From Betaproteobacteria bacterium (lineage in GTDB: Bacteria > Pseudomonadota > Gammaproteobacteria > Burkholderiales > Ferrovaceae): a stretch of 6,239 bases of DNA. The DNA is taken from NCBI GenBank assembly GCA_028870615.1, contig JAGWPH010000150.1, positions 1-6,239 on the forward strand, in the 5' to 3' direction. Positions 1-6,239 of this stretch are shown here, one piece after another (positions within the stretch are counted from its first letter, which is position 1; each line of letters begins with the position of its first letter). The notes beneath the pieces are model-generated. The model searched no databases and had not been told where the DNA came from. It saw only the letters and a list, made by a program, of their open reading frames with translations. The position numbers and the translations under genes are program-made.

Positions 1-491
1 ACGCGCTGTTGCTGGCCCCCGGAGAGTTGGTGAGGATAGTCGTCCAGGCGACGCCGGGGGTCCGGAATACCCACTTCCGCAAGCAACTCAAGTGCCCGCG
101 TACGCGCCTGACGGCGAGAGAATCCCAGATGCAGACGCAACCCTTCCATCAGTTGAGTTCCAATCGGAAATACTGGATTGAGCGAGCTCATCGGTTCCTG
201 AAAAATGATGCTGATGTCCTTGCCTCGCACTGCGCGCAAGGCTGCATTGTCAAATCTCAAGAGATTTTGGCCATGCCACAGGATCTGGCTGGATGCGCCG
301 ACGCGTGCAGCCGGTTTGGGCAATAAACCCAGAATGGACAGCGCCGTCACCGACTTGCCGCTGCCCGATTCACCTACTAAGGCCAGTGTGGTGCGTTCAG
401 GCAGATCAAAGCTCACACCATTTACTGCAGGAAGACTTTCCTCCCGTGTCACCTGAAAATCAATCCGCAGATCACGCACACTGAGCAACAT
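1..491 (-). CDS. Peptide ABC transporter ATP-binding protein, N-terminal part (cut by left edge)
   Basis: This is the cytoplasmic ATPase that would power the peptide importer encoded by the adjacent permease and binding-protein genes. The first 163 residues are visible and the reading frame runs off the left edge. Seen: Walker A GESGSGKS at residues 40-47 (Lys46), Q-loop FQEPMSSLNP with Gln98, and ABC signature LSGGQQQR at residues 156-163. Walker B and the H-loop lie outside the window. The FQEPMSSLNP Q-loop is typical of the DppD/OppD/GsiA/YejF group. The ATG start at 491 is supported by a GGAGA Shine-Dalgarno (500-496) four bases upstream, in the 15-base gap after the DppC-type gene. Whether it is a single-domain DppD-like protein (about 330 residues) or a tandem YejF-like protein (above 500) cannot be told here. 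The family call is firm; the exact peptide substrate is inference. Confidence 0.95.
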   Translation of the reverse strand, partial: MLLSVRDLRIDFQVTREESLPAVNGVSFDLPERTTLALVGESGSGKSVTALSILGLLPKPAARVGASSQILWHGQNLLRFDNAALRAVRGKDISIIFQEPMSSLNPVFPIGTQLMEGLRLHLGFSRRQARTRALELLAEVGIPDPRRRLDDYPHQLSGGQQQR

Positions 492-495
492 AAGT

Positions 496-500
496 TCTCC
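496..500 (-). promoter_or_regulatory. Ribosome binding site of the ATPase gene
   Basis: On the minus strand this reads GGAGA, four bases before the ATG at 491-489. It is the clearest Shine-Dalgarno in the transporter operon and fixes the ATPase start. The upstream genes rely on overlapping start and stop codons instead. Confidence 0.7.
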
Positions 501-506
501 AGGGCC

Positions 507-1550
507 TCAATACTTGAGCTTGGGGTCCAGTGCATCGCGCAACGCATCGGTCAGCATGCTAAAAGCCGTGACCAGAATTGCCATGGCCAAGCCCGCCGCC
601 GCCAATTGCCACCATTTGCCCAGGATCAATTCGTTCTGCGCTTCATTGAGCATGCTGCCCCAGGACACCACATCCACAGGCACGCCAAACCCCAGAAAAC
701 TCAAAATGACTTCAGACTTGATAAAACCTACCACGTTCTGAGAAAGTTGCACCAGAATGACATGACTGATATTGGGCAGAATATGGATAAACATGCGTCG
801 TGCGTCTGAGGCCCCCATCGCTCCGGCTGCCAGGACGTATTCACGAGTTTTGTGTTTGAGGTATTCAGCACGCACCAGGCGGAATACGCCTGTCCATCCA
901 GTCAGCCCCAGAATCAAGATGAGGGTAATCACTCCTTTCTGCTGCAACACCGCCGCGATGGCGAATACCAGCAACAAATAGGGAATGGCGGTAAATACCC
1001 CATACAACCAATTGAATCCGTCATCCACCCAATGCCCAAAATAACCGGCCACCGCACCCATTAAGGTGCCCAACAGCGTAGCAAGCAGCGCAGACACCAA
1101 GCCCACCAGAATCGAGGTTTCACTGCCCTTGATCACTTTGATCCACACGTCATGACCCCACTTGTCGCCTCCTAAAGGGAGCGACAGACGGCGCGGTGCT
1201 TCTACAAGATCACGATCTTGCGGGTACTGTGCCCGGATGGCAGCAAGCACAGGCGCCAGGGGATCCTGCAGTCCATAGAGTGCTATGGGCCTATCCGGGG
1301 TATCGTGGCCAACCGCCGATCGTTGTGCCGTTTCATCCTGATCCTGTTCCCAGAACACAGGGGGGGCGTAGTTGACGCCCACTTCGCGAGTCCAATCGGT
1401 CGCTATCCAACCCATCAGGGCCATCATCACCACCGCCAGATAACACCCCACCACCAGGAGAGCCGTCATCCCGACCCGGTCGCGCCGCAACCGACGCCAG
1501 GCGAGGGTCCAGAGTCCGGGAGAAGCGCGCTCGATGGGCATGGAGTTCAC
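507..1550 (-). CDS. Peptide ABC transporter inner-membrane permease, DppC/OppC/YejE type
   Basis: One of the two inner-membrane subunits that form the translocation channel of a peptide importer; 347 residues from a GTG start. Seen: a first membrane segment at about 28-50, a long periplasmic stretch (about 51-135), then the DppC-type LPLGGDKWGHDVWIKVIKG region (124-142), further hydrophobic segments at about 145-170, 186-203, 207-224 and 315-335, the cytoplasmic EAA-type coupling loop at about 236-260 (AAGAMGAS...HILPN), the FLGFGVP motif (285-291) and the family's ALRDALDPKLKY-type C-terminus. The GTG overlaps the TGA of the DppB-type gene (GTGA, 1550-1547), which implies translational coupling. 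An in-frame ATG three codons later (1541) is an alternative, with a weak GAG eight bases upstream. The periplasmic loop between segments 1 and 2 looks longer than in E. coli DppC. Family call secure; substrate inferred from the binding protein. Confidence 0.95.
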   Translation of the reverse strand: MNSMPIERASPGLWTLAWRRLRRDRVGMTALLVVGCYLAVVMMALMGWIATDWTREVGVNYAPPVFWEQDQDETAQRSAVGHDTPDRPIALYGLQDPLAPVLAAIRAQYPQDRDLVEAPRRLSLPLGGDKWGHDVWIKVIKGSETSILVGLVSALLATLLGTLMGAVAGYFGHWVDDGFNWLYGVFTAIPYLLLVFAIAAVLQQKGVITLILILGLTGWTGVFRLVRAEYLKHKTREYVLAAGAMGASDARRMFIHILPNISHVILVQLSQNVVGFIKSEVILSFLGFGVPVDVVSWGSMLNEAQNELILGKWWQLAAAGLAMAILVTAFSMLTDALRDALDPKLKY

Positions 1551-2491
1551 TCGAAATGAACCCGTGGATCGAGCGCCCGGTAGAGCAGATCACCCAACAG
1601 ATTGGCAAGCAGCGTGGCCACAGCCACGTAGACCGTGGCCGCCTTGATAATGGGAAAATCGCTACGCTCAACCGCCAGTATGATTTCTCGTCCGATTCCA
1701 GGAATGGCAAAAAACCGCTCCAGTAAAAACGCCCCCGTCAACAAAACAGGCAATCCCATCAGCACATTGGTGACGATAGGAATGGCCGCGTTGCGCAGCA
1801 CATGCACCAACAGGATTCGTGGTTCGGATAGACCCTTGGCGCGCGCCGTGCGCACATAATCCTGGCCGATCTCATCCAGAATAAACGTCCGATACAAACG
1901 CACTGAAGGCGCAATGCTCACCATCAGTCCCAACAAGACAGGCAAAACCGCATAGGTGGTCAGGTTGCGCCACAGGTTATCGCTCCACCCTTTGACTGGA
2001 AACCAGCCCAACAGGGAAGCGAATACGTATTGGCCGACGATGATGTAGACCAGAAGGCTGATGGACATGACCACCGTGCTGGTCACCATCAGGGTGCGGT
2101 CCAGCACTGATCCGCGCACAGCCGACACGATCAGAGCCACCACCACGGCCACGAGCGTTTCCAGCAACAGCATCGGAATCAACAACACCAGCGATGGGCC
2201 GAGGCGCGTCCGAAAGATTTCAGACACCGGTTCGCGCGTTGCCCAACTGTTTCCAAAATCACCCGTGACAATCTGACGAATAAAAATCAGCAGCTGTTCC
2301 CACATGGGACGGTCAATGCCCAACTGGTGACGGATATTGGCGATATCCTCCGGGTTGGCCATCTTGCCAGCCAGAACATAGGCAGGATCGCCTCCCACCC
2401 AGTTGAATAGCAAAAAGACAAGCAGTACTACTCCCAGCAGGGTGGGAATCATTTGCCATAGGCGTCGGAATAGAAAAGCGGTCAGGTTCAT
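1547..2491 (-). CDS. Peptide ABC transporter inner-membrane permease, DppB/OppB type
   Basis: Partner channel subunit of the peptide importer, 314 residues. Seen: the DppB-type N-terminus (LFRRLWQMIPTLLGVVLLVFLL, residues 7-28), a periplasmic region with LGIDRPMWEQ (57-66) and GDFGNSW (77-83), hydrophobic segments at about 11-30, 99-123, 135-162, 179-197, 237-258 and 283-303, the FPVKGW motif after the third segment (164-169), the EAA coupling loop DYVRTARAKGLSEPRILLVHVLRNA (211-235, the site that contacts the ATPase) and the DPRVHFE end typical of the family. I chose the ATG at 2491 because it overlaps the binding-protein stop as ATGA (2491-2488) and begins directly with the conserved N-terminus. 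An in-frame start 14 codons upstream (2533) would add only charged, non-family residues. No strong Shine-Dalgarno is visible, so translation is probably coupled to the upstream gene. Confidence 0.95.
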   Translation of the reverse strand: MNLTAFLFRRLWQMIPTLLGVVLLVFLLFNWVGGDPAYVLAGKMANPEDIANIRHQLGIDRPMWEQLLIFIRQIVTGDFGNSWATREPVSEIFRTRLGPSLVLLIPMLLLETLVAVVVALIVSAVRGSVLDRTLMVTSTVVMSISLLVYIIVGQYVFASLLGWFPVKGWSDNLWRNLTTYAVLPVLLGLMVSIAPSVRLYRTFILDEIGQDYVRTARAKGLSEPRILLVHVLRNAAIPIVTNVLMGLPVLLTGAFLLERFFAIPGIGREIILAVERSDFPIIKAATVYVAVATLLANLLGDLLYRALDPRVHFE

Positions 2492-4266
2492 TGGCGTGGT
2501 GCCCGGCTCACGTCGATGTCCAATAAGGACCACACCGAGGGCAGGATGGGATGCGCCTTGTATCCAATCACCCAGGGATGGGTCAGCACATTTCGAATAT
2601 GCGTGGTACTGACCTTGGTGACACCTTTCAACTCCAGCAGACGCGCCAGTTGATGATAAATCGCATCGCGTTGCGGGGAAGCTGGCATGGTCAAGGTTTT
2701 TTCATAGAGGCGGTCCCACTCCGGATCCTGATAGCAGGATCCATTGTTTTCATGAGTGTGCGGGCCATACCAAAGCTGCATGAAATTGTCGCCATCGGGA
2801 TAGTCGGCGATCCAGGCGGACAGGCGAATCTGGACTCTACACTGACGCTCCGCTTTAAGGATTTCTGGGAATTTAAGCTTTTCGCTCTCAAACCGGATTG
2901 CCAGCCGATCCAGTGCTTTTTTCATCATCTCATCCAACTCCCGATCCTGGGACGACAAACTTGAAGTGTAGCGTACTGCCAACGGCTGGCCATCGGGCTG
3001 GCGTCGGTAACCATCCGGCCCTTTGGCATAGCCCATACGATCGAGCAAACGGTTGGCTTCCCTGGGATTATAGTCAAGCAAGCTGCGATAATTGGGGTCA
3101 GCACCCGCCACACCCTCCGGAATGGGGTAAGCATTACGCACCGCCTGACCTTTGTGAATCACCCGGATCATTTCCTCGTCATTCTGCACCATGAAAATGG
3201 CACGACGCAGGGCAATCTTCTCCTTGCTCATCCCGCCCAGTACGGGATCCTGCTGATTGATAAAGTAATAAGCAATCGAAGGATCGCTAATGCGATCCAA
3301 ACGAATTCCCCGATCAGCCAGCGACGATTTGAGATGGGTACCGTGCAAAGCCATGGGTGCAAACTGGCCGGCCAGGCCGATCATGTCCAGCTCGCCCTTG
3401 CCAAAACTCAGCCAGGCTGACTGCGCCTCTTCGATGACCTGAACCTCAATCCGGTCGATTTGAGGAATGCTTTTGCCTCGCATTTGCGCGGCGATATTCT
3501 GGCTGTCGGGGTCGTTGCCTGGGTCGAAATTCCAGATTTCGTGCCTGAAGTTGGGATTTCGTTCCAGGACCATGAGCGACGAACGGGTCCAGCGTGTCAG
3601 GTGATACGGGCCGCTCCCCACCGGGTGGGAGGCGGTATCACCGGCATAACCCTCAATGGCTTCACGTGCCACGATCCCGTACATGGGTTGGGCCATAGCA
3701 TGCGCAAAGTTGTAGTCCGTGGTTTTAAGGCGGATCTTGAGCGTGTAGCGATCCAGCACCTCCAGCCCTGGGATGCTGGCGTCATAATTGAAATGCCCGG
3801 TACGGCGTGCTGCTTCGCCCAGTTCATCCAGTCCGATAATTTTTCCCTCGACCAAAAACTTGTAGGGAGAACGGTTTTTGGGGTCCATGAAACGCATCAA
3901 GGTATACACCACATCCTGTGCCGTCACTTCGCGCTTTTGGCCCTTGAATATCGGATCGGGTGCAAAATAAACGCCATGTTTCAACGTGAACACCCAGATT
4001 TTGCCCTGGTCTGTGACGATCGGCATGGCAGCAGCCAGACGCGGAATCAATTTGACGGGGCGGGCCAGATAATCGTAGGTGAGTAAGGATTCGAACAATT
4101 GCTGTTCGATGGAAGCCGTATTGAGATCTGAGGTCATGACCGGATCAAACCCGGTCTCGGCTGCCGAGAGTTCCAGACGCAGGACCTTTTCGGGTGGAAC
4201 GGCCCAGGCACCCATAACCCATAAACCCAACAGAATGAAGAGGAGTCGCCCCATATGGTTTATCAT
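2488..4266 (-). CDS. Periplasmic peptide-binding protein, family 5 (SBP_bac_5)
   Basis: Secreted receptor that should capture peptides in the periplasm and deliver them to the permeases; 592 residues from the ATG at 4266. Seen: a Sec signal peptide with hydrophobic core [12 protein letters not shown] (8-19) and a likely cleavage after AWA (20-22). There is no lipobox cysteine, so it is soluble periplasmic. Family landmarks are [25 protein letters not shown] (38-62), VGSGPYHL (216-223), [10 protein letters not shown] (353-362) and [11 protein letters not shown] (485-495). In that last motif Asp488 lines up with the E. coli OppA aspartate in WCAD that binds the peptide amino terminus. The alignment was done by eye, but it favours peptides over nickel or sugars. 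Cys476 and Cys511 could form a disulfide. The start is uncertain: ATGs at 4293, 4266 and 4254 are in frame and none has a good Shine-Dalgarno. First gene of the operon, divergent from fabI with only 25 bases between. Confidence 0.93.
   Translation of the reverse strand: MINHMGRLLFILLGLWVMGAWAVPPEKVLRLELSAAETGFDPVMTSDLNTASIEQQLFESLLTYDYLARPVKLIPRLAAAMPIVTDQGKIWVFTLKHGVYFAPDPIFKGQKREVTAQDVVYTLMRFMDPKNRSPYKFLVEGKIIGLDELGEAARRTGHFNYDASIPGLEVLDRYTLKIRLKTTDYNFAHAMAQPMYGIVAREAIEGYAGDTASHPVGSGPYHLTRWTRSSLMVLERNPNFRHEIWNFDPGNDPDSQNIAAQMRGKSIPQIDRIEVQVIEEAQSAWLSFGKGELDMIGLAGQFAPMALHGTHLKSSLADRGIRLDRISDPSIAYYFINQQDPVLGGMSKEKIALRRAIFMVQNDEEMIRVIHKGQAVRNAYPIPEGVAGADPNYRSLLDYNPREANRLLDRMGYAKGPDGYRRQPDGQPLAVRYTSSLSSQDRELDEMMKKALDRLAIRFESEKLKFPEILKAERQCRVQIRLSAWIADYPDGDNFMQLWYGPHTHENNGSCYQDPEWDRLYEKTLTMPASPQRDAIYHQLARLLELKGVTKVSTTHIRNVLTHPWVIGYKAHPILPSVWSLLDIDVSRAPRQ
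2723..2742. repeat. Perfect short inverted repeat inside the binding-protein gene
   Basis: GGATCCTG (2723-2730) and CAGGATCC (2735-2742) are exact reverse complements separated by the 4-base ATAG. They could form an 8-bp GC-rich hairpin in mRNA. It sits over the codons for GSCYQDP, around Cys511. There is no T-run after it on either strand, so it is not an intrinsic terminator. Most likely coincidence of coding sequence. Confidence 0.6.
4261..4266 (+). promoter_or_regulatory. Possible -10 element for fabI
   Basis: TATCAT matches five of six bases of the sigma70 -10 consensus and would start transcription about 20 bases before the fabI ATG. No acceptable -35 hexamer lies 16-18 bases upstream (the region reads about AAGAGG), and no proper extended -10 TGn is present. 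It overlaps the chosen start codon of the divergent binding-protein gene. Tentative. Confidence 0.25.
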
Positions 4267-4281
4267 ACCGGGCAAATCAAT

Positions 4282-4286
4282 AGGAG
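4282..4286 (+). promoter_or_regulatory. Ribosome binding site of fabI
   Basis: AGGAG, extended to AGGAGA, lies five bases before the ATG at 4292. It is the strongest Shine-Dalgarno in the window. It decides the fabI start against the open frame that continues upstream to 4079, and it occupies much of the 25-base gap between fabI and the divergent gene. Confidence 0.85.
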
Positions 4287-4291
4287 ACCTC

Positions 4292-5077
4292 ATGGGATTT
4301 CTTGCCAAGAAAAATATTTTAATTACTGGACTACTGAGCAATCGTTCCATTGCCTGGGGTATAGCCAAAGCCATACTGCGTGAGGGCGCCACGGTTGCCC
4401 TGACCTATCAGGGGGAAGGGGTTCGCGCACGCGTTGAAAAACTGGCCGAAGAACTGGGGGCTCAGCTTGTTCTGCCTTGTGACGTATCGAGCGACGCCGA
4501 AATCGATGCATTGTTCATGAGCTTGGGCCAAAGCTGGCAAGGCCTGGATGGTATCGTTCATTCCGTTGCCTTCGCCCCGCGCGAAGCATTGTCCGGAGAA
4601 TACCTGGATACCGTTACTCGGGAAAATTTCAGGATTGCCCACGACGTCAGCTCCTATAGTTTCTCCGCACTGGCCAAGGCGGGATATCCCATTATGGCAG
4701 GCCGTAACGGTGCCCTACTCACGATGTCTTATCTGGGTGCTGAAAAATCGGTGACCAATTACAACGTCATGGGACTGGCCAAAGCCAGCCTTGAAGCCAA
4801 CGTGCGCTATATGGCGCATAGCCTGGGACCGCGCGGCATCCGCGTCAACGGCATTTCGGCCGGGCCGATCAAGACGCTGGCTGCCGCCGGCATCGGCGAT
4901 TTTGGCAAAATTCTGAATTATGTGGAAGCCACGGCCCCCCTGCGCCGCAATGTCACCATAGATGAGGTGGGTAACGTGGCCGCATTTCTTTGCAGCGACC
5001 TTGCGTCAGGGATCACCGGTGAGATCGTTCATGTGGATTCCGGATTCTCGACCACGGTACCGGGAATGTCAGGTTAG
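4292..5077 (+). CDS. fabI: Enoyl-[acyl-carrier-protein] reductase (NADH), FabI
   Basis: Catalyses the last step of each elongation cycle of type II fatty acid synthesis, reducing trans-2-enoyl-ACP to acyl-ACP in the cytosol. It is 261 residues long against 262 in E. coli. Seen: the FabI N-terminus [23 protein letters not shown] with the atypical short-chain dehydrogenase nucleotide site (residues 1-23), CDV at 63-65, HSVAFAP at 90-96, SYLGAE with Tyr147, the catalytic Tyr157-(X6)-Lys164 pair in [11 protein letters not shown], the [10 protein letters not shown] substrate-loop region (189-198) and the [10 protein letters not shown] end (243-252). Position 93 is Ala where E. coli FabI has Gly, a site known to affect triclosan and diazaborine binding. 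The ATG at 4292 follows AGGAGA at good spacing. It is the only plus-strand gene, divergent from the transporter operon and convergent with the ppiD-like gene, whose stop codon overlaps its own. The function is essential in most bacteria lacking another enoyl reductase. Confidence 0.98.
   Translation: MGFLAKKNILITGLLSNRSIAWGIAKAILREGATVALTYQGEGVRARVEKLAEELGAQLVLPCDVSSDAEIDALFMSLGQSWQGLDGIVHSVAFAPREALSGEYLDTVTRENFRIAHDVSSYSFSALAKAGYPIMAGRNGALLTMSYLGAEKSVTNYNVMGLAKASLEANVRYMAHSLGPRGIRVNGISAGPIKTLAAAGIGDFGKILNYVEATAPLRRNVTIDEVGNVAAFLCSDLASGITGEIVHVDSGFSTTVPGMSG
4313..4341 (-). promoter_or_regulatory. Weak candidate promoter for the transporter operon, inside fabI
   Basis: On the minus strand TTGCTC (4341-4336, three of six to TTGACA) is followed after 17 bases by AATATT (4318-4313, four of six to TATAAT). 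Both lie in the only clearly AT-rich patch near the divergent junction, over fabI codons 8-17. A start near 4306 would give a leader of about 40 bases to the ATG at 4266. The matches are poor. I list it because the 25-base intergenic gap leaves no other place for a dedicated promoter. Confidence 0.2.
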
Positions 5078-6239
5078 TTCTTTTTGTCCAGCACCGTCTT
5101 GTTCACCAGGCGGACGTCGGCTGTTTTGCGCAGTGCCGCAATGAACCCGGACAGGGTTTCATCCCCATAGGCACGCGTCAACCCGGCTTCGGCTTGCCTG
5201 CGTTTGGCGGGATCAGCGGGATTGCCGGGAGTCACTTGGGTGACACGCACCAGCACATAGCTTCCGGAGGGCGCGGCACTCCCCGTATAAGCCGGCAAAT
5301 GGGTCGTGTTGACCTGAAATGCCGGGGTGACTACCGTGGATGGCAATCCGCCGGACAGCGCTTGCTGGCGCGTCAGCAGATGCTTTGCAGACCAGGTCAG
5401 TGCAACCGTTTTACCAGCCTTCAGATCGGCCAGCCGCGCTTCCCCTTCCCGGCGTACCAGCTTGGCAGCTTCTTCCCGCCTCAACATTTGGGCAATAGCA
5501 TCGCCGACTTCTGCCAACGGACGTGCCACCGAAGGCTCATGGGCCACCACGCGCGCTGCCACCAGCGTATTGGGGGCCACCTCAATAGCCTGGGTGTTGC
5601 GACCGCCCTGAATTGATTCTGGCGAGAACAGGGCATTCAGTAACTTGGGATTGTTAAACGGCGAAGCCTGTGCAGAAGCACCCCGAGTGACCCAGCCTGC
5701 GTCCTGGAGAGTCAGCTTCAGTTTTTCGGCTGCGGGTTGAAGGCTGGTGGATTGTTCGTACACCAGGTTACTAAAGGCTTCCGCCGCTTCAGCAAACCGT
5801 TGTGCCGCACGCTGCTTGCGAAGTTCCTGGGTTAACTGCGGAGTGACCTCGGCCAGACTTTTGACCTTGCCAGCCTTAATATCTGTGAGTCGGACGATGT
5901 GATAGCCAAATTCAGTTTCGACTGGCCCCCGGATCTCGTCGGGCTTCATGGTAAAAACCGCCGCTTCGAAAGGTTGGGTCATCGTACCGCGATTGAAATA
6001 CCCTAAATCACCACCTAGGGCAGCTGAACCGGGGTCCTGAGAATACTGTTTGGCAAGCGCCGCAAACTGGGCAGGATGGGACCGGACCTCCTCCAGAATC
6101 TTTTGAGCCCGCTCCCGCGCCGCGCTGCGTTGGGCTTCTGTGGCCTTGGGAGGCACAGTAATCAGAATATGGCTGGCGCGACGGGTTTCATCCCCACCCC
6201 AGCGCGCCTGATTGGCAGGGTCAGCATAGGCCTTGGCCA
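5074..6239 (-). CDS. ppiD: PpiD/SurA-like parvulin-type peptidyl-prolyl isomerase, C-terminal part (cut by right edge)
   Basis: Periplasmic-side foldase. PpiD proteins are anchored in the inner membrane by an N-terminal helix and act on proteins leaving the Sec translocon. The last 387 residues are visible and the frame is open through the right edge, so the helix and the start lie outside. Seen: a complete parvulin domain at about 21-120 of the visible part, opening with ASHILI (His23), then [20 protein letters not shown] (65-84), [10 protein letters not shown] (86-95) and GYHIV (His113). Both parvulin histidines and the Met/Phe pocket residues are present. A SurA/PpiD-like helical C-terminal region rich in Ala, Glu and Arg follows, ending VLDKKN. 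The domain position fits a PpiD of roughly 620-650 residues, with the parvulin domain central. A second SurA-like parvulin domain is not visible. An internal GTG at 6156 is not the start, since it falls inside the parvulin fold. It converges on fabI with a 4-base overlap. Confidence 0.9.
   Translation of the reverse strand, partial: AKAYADPANQARWGGDETRRASHILITVPPKATEAQRSAARERAQKILEEVRSHPAQFAALAKQYSQDPGSAALGGDLGYFNRGTMTQPFEAAVFTMKPDEIRGPVETEFGYHIVRLTDIKAGKVKSLAEVTPQLTQELRKQRAAQRFAEAAEAFSNLVYEQSTSLQPAAEKLKLTLQDAGWVTRGASAQASPFNNPKLLNALFSPESIQGGRNTQAIEVAPNTLVAARVVAHEPSVARPLAEVGDAIAQMLRREEAAKLVRREGEARLADLKAGKTVALTWSAKHLLTRQQALSGGLPSTVVTPAFQVNTTHLPAYTGSAAPSGSYVLVRVTQVTPGNPADPAKRRQAEAGLTRAYGDETLSGFIAALRKTADVRLVNKTVLDKKN

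Noticed and set aside
2551..2964. 137-codon plus-strand open frame
   Set aside because: Antisense to the binding-protein gene, with no family resemblance and no ribosome binding site.
3460..4086. 208-codon plus-strand open frame
   Set aside because: It is wholly antisense to the well-supported binding-protein gene. It has no recognisable domain and reads like a shadow of the minus-strand codons.
4211..4224. Tandem CCCATAA repeat as an operator upstream of fabI
   Set aside because: Only two 7-base copies, inside the signal-peptide codons of the binding protein. This is likely chance.
4079..4291. N-terminal extension of FabI by 71 codons
   Set aside because: FabI proteins begin at MGFL, which has an AGGAGA site just upstream. 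The extension lies antisense to the binding-protein signal peptide region.
4267..4392. N-terminal extension of the binding protein by 42 codons
   Set aside because: It would overlap the start of fabI by about 100 bases and bury the signal peptide behind a non-secretory leader.
5051..5090. Intrinsic terminator after fabI
   Set aside because: There is a short T-stretch after the stop, but the only nearby symmetry is the CGGTACCG palindrome at 5055-5062. It has no loop and is too far away to form a terminator hairpin.
5194..5616. 140-codon plus-strand open frame
   Set aside because: Antisense to the ppiD-like gene. Its composition follows the complementary strand.
6154..6156. GTG as the start of a 360-residue foldase
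   Set aside because: The reading frame continues upstream with ASHILITV, the conserved first strand of the parvulin domain, so the GTG is internal.

Overview
The window looks like ordinary chromosome from a Gram-negative bacterium of moderate G+C content. The gene neighbourhood (a PpiD-type foldase beside fabI, next to a peptide ABC transporter) and the protein sequences suggest a betaproteobacterium. I infer this from protein character and remembered neighbourhoods, not from a search. Coding density is near 100%, and I see no RNA genes, mobile elements, CRISPR arrays or phage genes.

Layout, left to right. Positions 1-4266 hold four minus-strand genes of an oligopeptide/dipeptide (PepT) ABC importer. 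In transcription order, from right to left, they are a secreted family 5 substrate-binding protein (4266-2488), a DppB-type permease (2491-1547), a DppC-type permease (1550-507) and the N-terminal part of a DppD/OppD/YejF-like ATPase (491 to the left edge). The first three genes are chained by 4-base start/stop overlaps, and the ATPase follows 15 bases later behind its own ribosome binding site, so this reads as one operon. It should import peptides from the periplasm using ATP.

Positions 4292-5077 hold fabI, the NADH-dependent enoyl-ACP reductase of type II fatty acid synthesis. It is the only plus-strand gene. Positions 5074-6239 hold the C-terminal 387 residues of a PpiD/SurA-like parvulin-type foldase on the minus strand, with its start beyond the right edge.

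The main structural oddity is how tightly fabI is wedged between minus-strand genes. Its stop codon overlaps the ppiD-like stop codon (convergent, 4 bases), and its start lies only 25 bases from the divergent transporter operon. I see no terminator at the convergent end, and there is no room for two separate divergent promoters at the other. Either each promoter lies inside the opposing gene, or the ppiD transcript reads antisense through fabI into the transporter genes, as in a noncontiguous operon. I found no convincing new system. This arrangement is the observation most worth testing.
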